Shown here one piece after another: positions 1 to 6,700 of a DNA stretch of 39,635 nucleotides (position 1 is its first letter; each line of letters starts with the position of its first letter). Both the position numbers and the translations under genes were made by a program. The notes under the pieces are model-generated. The model searched no databases. It had not been told where the DNA came from and saw nothing but the letters and a program-made list of their open reading frames with translations. The DNA is taken from positions 1-39,635 of the forward strand of contig NZ_BDBY01000177.1 of assembly GCF_001613225.1 (NCBI RefSeq), given 5' to 3'. Origin of the DNA: Nocardia pseudovaccinii NBRC 100343 (lineage in GTDB: Bacteria; Actinomycetota; Actinomycetes; Mycobacteriales; Mycobacteriaceae).

Positions 1-468
1 ACAGCTGCGCGCCTGGGCATCGGAGTTGAACCGCGCGCACGCTGTCGCGTAGACGCGAACGGCCTCGGCGTCGTTGTCGTGCAGCCATTCCAGCCGATGG
101 AGTTCGGCGCCGCACTTCTCGCAGAACCATGCCGCAGCCTCGAGCCCGAGCTCGAGCGGGAGGTAGGTCAACATCACGCCTTCCTCGATCGGCTCGATGC
201 GGTGCGGTGTTCCGGCGGGCACGTAGACGTTGTCGCCGGTAGTGAGGGTGAAATAGTTGACGGAGCTGTCGTGCATCCGGACCACCGAACTGCCCGACAG
301 CTGAGCGATCACCGTGTCGTGTTCGTACAGGTGATAGAAGGGTTGCGTCAGCCAATTTCGTGACAGCGCGACCTGAGGATCCACATCGAGCGGCAGCACC
401 GCGAGATCGGCATAGTTCCCGATCTCTGCTGCGGCCTTGAATGCAGAGAGCATACGGCGGCGTCCCAT
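1..468 (-). CDS. Small rubredoxin-cupin protein, 3-hydroxyanthranilate dioxygenase-like (partial, C-terminus off window)
   Basis: 156 codons are visible; the gene runs off the left edge. The protein begins MGRRRMLSAFKAAAEIG and is clearly paralogous to the protein at 38479-39012 (MNRRRMVHAIQAASEVG). Residues about 40-105 form a small cupin with the PAGTPHR turn (His89). A WFCEKCG motif follows (Cys116, Cys119), and the last visible residue is the Cys that starts a second CxxC in the paralogue. This cupin plus C-terminal rubredoxin-like layout is that of bacterial 3-hydroxyanthranilate 3,4-dioxygenase. However, the family's His-x5-Glu iron motif is not clear here (His46 and Glu49 have different spacing), so activity on 3-hydroxyanthranilate is doubtful. 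The ATG overlaps the stop of the upstream gene by one base (TGATG), so the two are probably translationally coupled and their products may act together. Confidence 0.75.
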   Translation of the reverse strand, partial: MGRRRMLSAFKAAAEIGNYADLAVLPLDVDPQVALSRNWLTQPFYHLYEHDTVIAQLSGSSVVRMHDSSVNYFTLTTGDNVYVPAGTPHRIEPIEEGVMLTYLPLELGLEAAAWFCEKCGAELHRLEWLHDNDAEAVRVYATACARFNSDAQARSC

Positions 469-1208
469 CAGAGTTTCGCCTCCTTCGCGGCGTCGGTGAG
501 TGCTCGGTGAGCCGAGTTGACCACTCGGGTCTGGCTGACCATGTTCGCCCACCGCCAGGCTGCGGTGTTGTGCGGCGTGCTGACGTGACCGCAGTTCTGG
601 CAGGTCCGCCCCGCATCGGAGTTGCGGATCTCGGCGAACTCCGCCGAGCCGACCATTGTCGAAAACTGCCGCACCACATCATCTTCGCGGCCACCGAATT
701 GCTCCGGATCGAAGTCCGGCGCTCCCTCCGGGGCTGCGGAATATGCGTGCCGGACGATCTCCTTCTTGCACTTCTGGCATTTGGCCACCATGGCCTCTTC
801 CTGCCCGGCTTCGGTCGACTGCAACTGAGTGACGGTGACAAGGACGAACGCGTCCGGGTTCTTCTCATCGCGCAAGAATGAGTTGACGCCGTGATACTTC
901 TGGGTCGCCATGACCGAACCGCTCTCGAGCATCGCCTCGTGTGAGCCGAATGTGACCGCGACCTCGGAGACAGTGTTGGCGTGGAAAAAGTGGCCATGAT
1001 CCTTGTCCGGACCACCCCACATGACCGCGCCGCACGGCACGATCGATCCGGCATCTTCATAGGGGAACAGCGGCATCAGCTGCGCGGCGGCCTTTGCCAT
1101 CCGCTCGTAGACATTGATCTTGAGCGGCTCCTTCTTGCCGGTGGGCCCAGGAATGCGCCGAGTCGCACTCAACTCGGGAATCCTCACCGCCTCAGCTATT
1201 TCGCTCAT
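468..1208 (-). CDS. Large rubredoxin-cupin protein, partner of the small cupin
   Basis: 246 residues, with GAGGAG eight bases before the ATG. The core VYERMAKAAAQLMPLFPY is almost identical in the paralogue at 37769-38539. A cupin-like segment holds His76-x5-Glu82 and His106, the same His/Glu/His order and His-Glu spacing as the iron ligands of 3-hydroxyanthranilate 3,4-dioxygenase. Two CxxC pairs follow (Cys144/147 and Cys203/206), as expected for a rubredoxin-like metal site, here separated by a longer insert. I infer a metal-dependent oxygenase or ring-cleaving protein; the substrate is unknown. It is the first gene of a two-gene unit with the partial small cupin. No signal peptide or membrane segment is seen, so it is likely cytoplasmic. 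An alternative is a non-catalytic zinc protein that stabilises the partner. Confidence 0.75.
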   Translation of the reverse strand: MSEIAEAVRIPELSATRRIPGPTGKKEPLKINVYERMAKAAAQLMPLFPYEDAGSIVPCGAVMWGGPDKDHGHFFHANTVSEVAVTFGSHEAMLESGSVMATQKYHGVNSFLRDEKNPDAFVLVTVTQLQSTEAGQEEAMVAKCQKCKKEIVRHAYSAAPEGAPDFDPEQFGGREDDVVRQFSTMVGSAEFAEIRNSDAGRTCQNCGHVSTPHNTAAWRWANMVSQTRVVNSAHRALTDAAKEAKL

Positions 1209-1414
1209 CGCTTCGACTCCTCATGCTGTATGAACCCGGGTTATCGACACCCGGTAAACGATCGGCCGCACATAAGCAGCCGGGAACCCAATGTGGGAAT
1301 GAGATGCAGTCAGCTTAGACGGCATCATATGTGTCATCATACGTGACGGTGACCCACATCACGGAACAACTGTAGCAGCGGCGACGAACTAGATGCAAGC
1401 AATTGCAGCTCGCC

Positions 1415-1462
1415 GAAAAGCAGAACGCCCCGAGACGCTGTCGCGTCCCGGGGCGTTCTGCT
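1415..1462 (-). terminator. Rho-independent terminator of the IclR gene
   Basis: Perfect 14-bp arms (1419-1432 and 1449-1462, AGCAGAACGCCCCG and its complement) with further GAC/GTC pairing inside. Read on the minus strand the hairpin is followed by TTTT (1415-1418). It lies 10 bases after the stop of the IclR gene. Confidence 0.85.
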
Positions 1463-1472
1463 ATCTGCGTTG

Positions 1473-2333
1473 TCAGCCGTAACTCGCCGCGAGGTGAGCA
1501 GCTGTACGCACCGCTGCCGAACCAGCGGCGCGCTCCCAGTCGGCATCGGCTCGCGCCCTTGGCGCAGTAACCGAGATGGCTCCACGCACCCGACCGTCGC
1601 GGTCGCACACTACGGCCGCCACCGCGCCGACGTCGGCCTCACTTTCCCCCTCGTTGATCGCGTAACCGCGCCGCCGGATCTGCTCGAGCTGCTCTCGCAG
1701 TACGGATTTGGTCCGCACGGTTGCGGGGGTCGCAGGATCCAGATCCTCGTCCGGATAGAGCTTGTCGAGCTCGGCGTCATCGAGCCGGGCCAACATGGCC
1801 TTGCCAGCCGCGGTCGCATGCGTCGGCAGCGTCCAGCCGATGCGGCTGCCGGTTCGCACGGTCTGCTGACTCTCGACGCTGTCGATGAACACGACTTCTT
1901 TGCCACGCAGCAGGCTCAGGTGAGTCGTTTCTCCGGTTTCGTCACGCAGTCGCAACAGCGCGTTGCGGGCGACGACCCGGATCTCGATGTTCTGCAGCAC
2001 CGCCAGACCGATGTCGATGAGGGCGGGACCAGGCTGATACGCGCGCGAGAACTCGTCCTGTTCGACAAACTGGTGATAGCTCAACGTGGTCAACATCCGA
2101 TGCACAGTGGAGCGGGACAACCCCATCGCTCGACTGGCCTCGTTGACCCGAATCTTCGGACTCTCGTTGAACAGAGCCAAGAGTCGCAGTACGTTGTCGA
2201 CGGCGCCGATCATGCCCGACGGGCGCTCCCCTGAGGTGTCATCTTCGGAGCCGTTGTTCGCCTTCGACAACGCTTCGTCCGCAAATCCGTCGGTTGCTTC
2301 GACACCCATCGCTATACGGTATCCCACCCGCAT
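1473..2333 (-). CDS. IclR-family transcriptional regulator
   Basis: 286 residues. The winged helix-turn-helix lies around MIGAVDNVLRLLALF and MGLSRSTVHRMLTTL. The C-terminal IclR effector domain has the family signature THATAAGKAMLARL and GYAINEGESEADVGAVA. I chose ATG 2333 because AAGGG stands eight bases upstream; ATG 2309 is an alternative, and an upstream in-frame extension looks non-coding. The gene lies between the cupin pair (-) and the 2602-8032 operon (+). The 270-bp divergent intergenic region holds three dyads, so it probably controls the plus-strand operon and itself. Members of this family usually respond to aromatic acids or their catabolites; the effector here is unknown. Confidence 0.9.
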   Translation of the reverse strand: MRVGYRIAMGVEATDGFADEALSKANNGSEDDTSGERPSGMIGAVDNVLRLLALFNESPKIRVNEASRAMGLSRSTVHRMLTTLSYHQFVEQDEFSRAYQPGPALIDIGLAVLQNIEIRVVARNALLRLRDETGETTHLSLLRGKEVVFIDSVESQQTVRTGSRIGWTLPTHATAAGKAMLARLDDAELDKLYPDEDLDPATPATVRTKSVLREQLEQIRRRGYAINEGESEADVGAVAAVVCDRDGRVRGAISVTAPRARADADWERAAGSAAVRTAAHLAASYG

Positions 2334-2412
2334 CGCACCGCCCTTCCCCGCTCGAGACCGGCACGCACAGGCAAACCGGTACTGTTGTTGCACAATACGG
2401 GCCAGTTATCCA

Positions 2413-2431
2413 CTATGCGGAACAAGCATAG
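2413..2431. promoter_or_regulatory. Palindrome CTATGC-N7-GCATAG, candidate IclR operator
   Basis: Perfect 6-7-6 inverted repeat in the divergent intergenic region, about 80 bases upstream of the IclR start. Its spacer contains GGAACA. The decamer TATGCGGAAC inside it recurs at 31516-31525. The operator role is inferred from position and symmetry. Confidence 0.5.
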
Positions 2432-2541
2432 TCACCAGACTTGCGTCCGATCAACTTATCTGCTCGAAATCGTGACCGCCGCAAACGGCCGATGGTCAGG
2501 CGCATGAGTCTTGATCCGTGATCCACACCATGGCATGATTC

Positions 2542-2554
2542 GGAACACTGTTCC
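2542..2554. promoter_or_regulatory. Palindrome GGAACA-C-TGTTCC upstream of the DUF4242 operon
   Basis: Perfect 6-1-6 dyad, 48 bases before the ATG at 2602. It abuts the next palindrome directly, so the pair could be a two-dimer operator for the neighbouring IclR regulator. Confidence 0.5.
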
Positions 2555-2573
2555 TCAACATGACACATGTTGA
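2555..2573. promoter_or_regulatory. 19-bp perfect palindrome TCAACATG-ACA-CATGTTGA
   Basis: Perfect 8-3-8 dyad immediately next to the previous one and 29 bases before the start codon of the plus-strand operon. Its right half GACACATGTTGA (12 bases) recurs exactly in the promoter-like region near 31660. It is probably an operator at or just downstream of the transcription start. Confidence 0.55.
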
Positions 2574-2601
2574 TTCTCTCTCACCTGATAAGGAAAGACC
2601 A

Positions 2602-2868
2602 ATGTCGCTTTTTCTGAGCATCCACCAGGCCCCCGGCATCTCCGAGGAAGAAGTCGCGGCATACGGCCCGGAAGTCGCCAAGGGCGTGCACGCGACCTTC
2701 CGGCAGTTGTTCGCCAACGGCGACTCCGGCTACATCGTCACGCTCTACGAGGCCGACAGTGAGGCCGCAGTGCGCGACGAGTTCGAACGTGTCGGCTTCC
2801 CCGTCGATACGGTTACCGAGATCGACATCGAATTCGGCGCAGACCAGCTCAACCAGGCCACCGCCTGA
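2602..2868 (+). CDS. DUF4242-like small ferredoxin-fold protein
   Basis: 88 residues, beginning MSLFLSIHQAPGISEEEV. The start follows AAGGAAAG by four bases; a longer reading from 2560 would run through the palindrome and is less likely. The sequence has the DUF4242 pattern: a short first strand, a PGI(S/T)xEE turn, GYIVTLYEADSEAAV, and a final strand. This fits an alpha-beta barrel dimer of the Dabb/ABM type. It is the first gene of the aldolase/importer operon, and its stop overlaps the next ATG by one base. The role is not known; small proteins of this fold often bind metal or act as stand-alone accessory or isomerase proteins in aromatic pathways. Confidence 0.75.
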   Translation: MSLFLSIHQAPGISEEEVAAYGPEVAKGVHATFRQLFANGDSGYIVTLYEADSEAAVRDEFERVGFPVDTVTEIDIEFGADQLNQATA

Positions 2869-3878
2869 TGACCGCACCATCGAACGCGGAGCCCACCCTG
2901 GCTCGGCCTGTTCAGCTGCACTTCCGCGGCGACTGGGGCCAGGCGAACATGCACCGCATCTGCGGGTGGATCGCCCAGGAAATCGGCGATCGCGCTCCCG
3001 ATGGATCCCGCTTCGCCATCTGGTCGGGCCGCGGCGGAACCGACCAGATCGATGCCCTCCAGGCCGGCGAAGCCGACATCGCTATCGTCACGCCGACCGC
3101 CGCGGTGCGAGCGGTATTCGATGGCGCGGTATCGATCGGGGGGCGAGCGGCCCAGCCGAATCTCCGAGCGCTGGGCGTCCTCGGCCAGCGCGACCGGCTC
3201 GTCGTCGCCGTCGATGCCGACCTGCCGGTGCATTCGGTATCGGACTTGTCGGCGTGCGCCGACCGACTCGTCATCGCCACCTCCGAGGACGATGGCGTCA
3301 ATCTCATCGGCTGGGCGGCACATCACGGACTGCGGCTCGCCGGAGCAGATCCGGAATCATTGAGAGCCGGCGGAGCGCAATTCCGCTATTCCGAACGTCC
3401 ATTCCCCGCCATCCATCGATTCGCGACGGGCGAGGCCAACGTCCTCATCCACGAAGCGATCATGACGCCGGCCTGGCAACGCATCGCCAACACCCGACCC
3501 GTGCGCTATATCGACTGGGGCACAAAGGTATTCGATGGCTTCTCAGCGTTCGGATGGCCGACAGCAGGCATCGAGGCAGGCTTCCTACCCGGTTTGCTAC
3601 AGCCCCTGCGCACGCTGGACTTCTCCGATTTCGCGATCGTGTGCCGCGACGACCTTCCCGATGACATCGCTTACCTCGCGACCTGGTGCATGATCAAAAC
3701 TCGGCGTGCCCTCGAAGTCCAGTACGCCCACTTCCCGTCCGACCACTCACCTGTCACCTATCCAGTTGACCCCACCGCGATGGCCGACACCCCGATCCCC
3801 TTACATCCAGGCGCGGCCCGGGCCTACACCGACCTGGCCGGAGACACCGGGGACGGCCAGATCCTCATCTGGAGTTGA
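2868..3878 (+). CDS. TAXI-type solute-binding-protein fold without signal peptide
   Basis: 336 residues. The segment RFAIWSGRGGTDQIDALQAGEADIAIVTP is typical of TAXI/NMT1-like type II periplasmic-binding folds, with an LHFRGDWGQANMHRICGWIAQEIG opening strand-helix. There is no signal peptide, lipobox or membrane segment, and no TRAP permease gene nearby, so it is probably cytoplasmic. The same fold is used by cytoplasmic 4,5-dihydroxyphthalate decarboxylase-type enzymes. An enzymatic role, such as a decarboxylase or isomerase of an aromatic intermediate, is therefore worth considering; this is inference. Its ATG overlaps the stop of the DUF4242 gene (TGATG), so the two are probably coupled. 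Binding of an aromatic ligand for sensing or channelling is the alternative. Confidence 0.7.
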   Translation: MTAPSNAEPTLARPVQLHFRGDWGQANMHRICGWIAQEIGDRAPDGSRFAIWSGRGGTDQIDALQAGEADIAIVTPTAAVRAVFDGAVSIGGRAAQPNLRALGVLGQRDRLVVAVDADLPVHSVSDLSACADRLVIATSEDDGVNLIGWAAHHGLRLAGADPESLRAGGAQFRYSERPFPAIHRFATGEANVLIHEAIMTPAWQRIANTRPVRYIDWGTKVFDGFSAFGWPTAGIEAGFLPGLLQPLRTLDFSDFAIVCRDDLPDDIAYLATWCMIKTRRALEVQYAHFPSDHSPVTYPVDPTAMADTPIPLHPGAARAYTDLAGDTGDGQILIWS

Positions 3879-3884
3879 TCCGGA

Positions 3885-4874
3885 ATGCTCGATACCGACC
3901 TGCTGATCATCGGTGGCGGACCCGCCGGACTGTATGCCTGCTACTACGCGGGCATGCGCGGGCTGTCCGTCACCGTGATCGACAGCCTTCCCCACCTCGG
4001 GGGTCAGACCGCGGCGCTGTACCCCGAAAAGAATATTTATGACATTGCGGGTTTTCCAGCGGTAACCGGTCGCGAGCTCATCGCCCGTCTCACCGAGCAG
4101 GCGATGACCGCCGGTCCCACCGTCCTGCTTGGCGAAGAAGCGCTGAAACTCCAGGAACAGCCGGATGACACGTTCCTGGTCACCACCGCCGCCGGAAACG
4201 ACATTGGTGCTCGAGCGATCCTGCTCACCGCTGGCATCGGCCGCTTCACCCCGCGGCCGCTGCCGGCCCTCGACGGCTACACCGGCGCCGGGATCGAGCA
4301 CGTCCTCGACGCGCCGCACACATACGCCGATCACGAGGTGGTGATCGTGGGCGGCGGTGACAGCGCCGTGGATTGGGCCAATGCGCTCGTTCCGCATTCG
4401 CGATCGGTCACGGTCGTACATCGACGCGCACGGTTTCGCGCGCATGAGAGTTCTGTCGCCGCCCTGCGCGCCAGCACGGCCCGGCTACTGATCAACAGCG
4501 AGATCAGCACAGTCCACGGCGACAGCACACTGGAAGCAGTCACGATCCGCGATTACGGCTCCGGCACCACCGAGCGCGTCCCCGCAACGCTGCTGGTGCC
4601 AGCGTTGGGCCATATCGCATCTCTGGGTGGGCTCGCCTCGTGGGGGATCAACTTCGTCGGTAAGCAGATCCTGGTCGACACCCACATGGCCACCAACCGT
4701 CCCGGGATCTATGCCGCCGGTGACGTCACCACCTACCCCGGCAAGGTAGCTCTCATCGCCGTCGGATTCGGCGAAGCGGCCACGGCGGTGAACAACATCG
4801 CGGTGGCCTTGCATCCGGACGAGCAGCTGTTCCCTGGCCATTCCAGCGAAAAACTGCCCGAACCGGCGCAGTGA
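3885..4874 (+). CDS. Ferredoxin-NADP(+) reductase, thioredoxin-reductase-like type
   Basis: 329 residues, cytoplasmic flavoprotein that passes electrons from NAD(P)H to ferredoxin. FAD-binding GGGPAG lies at residues 10-15, PHLGGQTAALYPEK follows the first Rossmann strand, a second nucleotide-binding motif VIVGGGDSAVDWA sits near residue 160, and the C-terminal FAD motif is GIYAAGDVTTYPGK. The redox CxxC of true thioredoxin reductase is absent, which places it with the YumC-like ferredoxin reductases. GGAG precedes the ATG by ten bases. It lies seven bases after the TAXI-like gene and 13 before the ferredoxin gene, so the two redox proteins are natural partners that supply an oxygenase or reductase in this pathway. 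Confidence 0.9.
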   Translation: MLDTDLLIIGGGPAGLYACYYAGMRGLSVTVIDSLPHLGGQTAALYPEKNIYDIAGFPAVTGRELIARLTEQAMTAGPTVLLGEEALKLQEQPDDTFLVTTAAGNDIGARAILLTAGIGRFTPRPLPALDGYTGAGIEHVLDAPHTYADHEVVIVGGGDSAVDWANALVPHSRSVTVVHRRARFRAHESSVAALRASTARLLINSEISTVHGDSTLEAVTIRDYGSGTTERVPATLLVPALGHIASLGGLASWGINFVGKQILVDTHMATNRPGIYAAGDVTTYPGKVALIAVGFGEAATAVNNIAVALHPDEQLFPGHSSEKLPEPAQ

Positions 4875-4887
4875 AAGGACAATTCCG

Positions 4888-5220
4888 ATGCCCTACGTGA
4901 TCAATGACAAGTGCATCAATGAACTCGACGGCTCGTGTGTCGACGTGTGTCCGGTCGACTGCATCTACGAGGGTTTGAACAAGCGCTACATCAATCCGCA
5001 CGAATGCATCGAGTGCGGGGCGTGTCTGACCGAATGTCCGGTCTCGGCGATCTTGGCGCCCAAAGACATCACCGACCCCACCTGGCGCGACGATAACGCG
5101 GCGTTCTTCGCTGTGCCCCTGCCCGGTCGTGACGAAGCGCTGGGTGATCCAGGCGGATCCATGGGGCTCGGTCCGGTGGGAGTCGACACCCCGATGGTCA
5201 CTTCGCTCGCTGACAAATAG
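4888..5220 (+). CDS. 7Fe ferredoxin (3Fe-4S plus 4Fe-4S)
   Basis: 110 residues. Cys8-x7-Cys16-x3-Cys20-Pro followed by CIECGACLTECP matches the FdxA/Azotobacter FdI pattern: Cys8, Cys16 and the last Cys bind the 3Fe cluster, and Cys20 plus the CxxCxxC bind the 4Fe cluster. The C-terminal tail (about residues 60-110) is the usual extension of actinobacterial FdxA proteins. AAAGGA precedes the start. It sits directly behind a ferredoxin reductase gene, so the pair forms a short electron-transfer chain; which enzyme accepts the electrons is not evident, as no Rieske oxygenase is encoded in the window. Confidence 0.92.
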   Translation: MPYVINDKCINELDGSCVDVCPVDCIYEGLNKRYINPHECIECGACLTECPVSAILAPKDITDPTWRDDNAAFFAVPLPGRDEALGDPGGSMGLGPVGVDTPMVTSLADK

Positions 5221-5266
5221 TGCTGTGTGACCTCCGAAAAGCACCAGCAGAAAGGGATCTCAATTG

Positions 5267-5956
5267 ATGAACGTCGTCACCGAGGTTATTCAGGCCAGCC
5301 GCGCTCTCGCGACCGCGGGCCTGTCCGACATGGTCTGGGGCCATGCCTCGGTCAGGGACCCCGATGGCAAAGGCGCCTGGATGAAGGCCTCAGGATACGG
5401 TTTCGAAGAGATCGACGCCGACCGCGTCGTATTGGTCTCTCCTGACGGTGATGTGCTCTGGGGCGCCGGAAAGCGGCACCTCGAATTCCCGATCCATACC
5501 GAGATCCTCTCCCGGCGAACAGATGTCGGCGCCGTCGTGCACACGCACGCCCCCGCGCTCAGCGCCTTCTCATCACTGCAGCGCGATCTGCTGCCGATAT
5601 CTCACGACGCGGTGCCGTTCGCGCACCCGCAGCTGCCCCGGTTCACCGTCACCGGGGCGCTGATCGCTACGCAAGATCTGGGCCGGGCGTTGGCCGAGGA
5701 GCTGGGCGACGCCAACGGCATTCTGATGCCGCACCATGGCGCGGTGACCGTTGGCCCCGACATCGGAACGGCCGTGATGTATGCCGTGCTGCTCGAACGT
5801 GCCTGCCGCACACAACTTCTCGCCGACGCTGCCGGTGGCGTGCGAACCGCTTCGGACGAGGCGGAGACCCGTTTCAAACGTGAACAGATCTGGAATCCAT
5901 CTCAGCTGAACGCCGGTTGGGAGTATCTGGTCCGCCGCGCCGACACCGAGGCTTGA
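5267..5956 (+). CDS. Class II aldolase/adducin-family protein
   Basis: 229 residues from ATG 5267, with AAAGGGA nine bases upstream; an in-frame TTG one codon earlier is less likely. Zinc ligands of the family are present (His92-x-His94 in VVHTHAP and His156 in PHHGAV), as is Glu73 in the EFPIHTEILSRR segment at the catalytic acid position. Relatives include fuculose-phosphate aldolase and ribulose-5-phosphate epimerase, but also decarboxylases and dehydratases of aromatic pathways. In an operon with an aromatic-acid importer, a retro-aldol or decarboxylation step late in the route is likely; the substrate cannot be told. It lies between the ferredoxin and the isomerase-like gene with short gaps. 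Confidence 0.88.
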   Translation: MNVVTEVIQASRALATAGLSDMVWGHASVRDPDGKGAWMKASGYGFEEIDADRVVLVSPDGDVLWGAGKRHLEFPIHTEILSRRTDVGAVVHTHAPALSAFSSLQRDLLPISHDAVPFAHPQLPRFTVTGALIATQDLGRALAEELGDANGILMPHHGAVTVGPDIGTAVMYAVLLERACRTQLLADAAGGVRTASDEAETRFKREQIWNPSQLNAGWEYLVRRADTEA

Positions 5957-5957
5957 G

Positions 5958-6509
5958 ATGACCACCGACCATCACACGCTGCGTGTCGCGGTCGAGGAGG
6001 AACTGGACCGAATCGACCGGATGGCCGCGCTGTTGTGGGAAGGCGACTGCGATTTCACCGCGGACAGCGGCCACCCAGGATGGTCCTACGGCCACCTCGC
6101 CACCCACATCGCCAGAGGTAGCGACATCCTCGCCGGCACGGTACTCACCGCGTCCGGCGTGGCCGATGAGCTTCTGCAGAACGCGCTCGAACGGTCCAAG
6201 GAGATCGATCGTGAAGCCACGCGTCCCGGCGCGGTCATCATCACCGACCTCGAACAAGCGGCGCACCGGTTCGCGAACATCATCGAGGCTCTCCCTGAAG
6301 AGAAATGGGCCAGCACTGCTGAAGCGACGGGCGGCAGGTCGGTGTCAGTGGCAGACATTGTCGGGATGTGGCTGCACGAGATGCGATCTCATATGCCGGC
6401 GTTGACACTCGATCACGAACGAGACAGCAATCCACCCTGGAAGCAATGCATGATCGTCGACTTGTTGCCAGGGGCCGCGCATCCACCAGGACTTACCATC
6501 GCGCCCTGA
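5958..6509 (+). CDS. Mycothiol-dependent isomerase-like / DinB-like one-domain protein
   Basis: 183 residues; the ATG stands one base after the aldolase stop. It has the maleylpyruvate-isomerase N-terminal four-helix bundle: GWSYGHLATHIARGSDIL carries His50, and WLHEMRSH gives Glu141-x3-His145. This is the same His...Glu-x3-His zinc triad as in the full-length isomerase at 8416-9132. The C-terminal domain of that enzyme is absent; after about residue 155 there is only an unstructured tail. It is therefore either a stand-alone thiol-transferase or isomerase, or a shortened paralogue. A mycothiol-dependent cis-trans isomerisation or detoxification step would suit its operon position. Confidence 0.75.
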   Translation: MTTDHHTLRVAVEEELDRIDRMAALLWEGDCDFTADSGHPGWSYGHLATHIARGSDILAGTVLTASGVADELLQNALERSKEIDREATRPGAVIITDLEQAAHRFANIIEALPEEKWASTAEATGGRSVSVADIVGMWLHEMRSHMPALTLDHERDSNPPWKQCMIVDLLPGAAHPPGLTIAP

Positions 6510-6700
6510 TATCGGCTATTTGTCATCACACGTTCGTGAAAGCAGACGAGGTGCGCCGCTGGTATACCGCTGCACTCGAGTTCTTGCGGACGTACCGGTT
6601 GGCGACAACAGGCACATCCATTAGCCAGCCATCGAGATCGACGGCGGAGCAGCGTAGTCGTGACAGCGGGCGCCATGGCAACAGTTCAAAGCGAGTTCCC

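Noticed and set aside
2868..3878. Component of a TRAP transporter
   Set aside because: No signal peptide and no permease gene in the operon; the importer there is an MFS carrier.
6368..6700. N-terminal extension of the aromatic-acid importer
   Set aside because: It overlaps the isomerase-like gene, is hydrophilic and Arg/Ser-rich, and gives a length above that of AAHS carriers.
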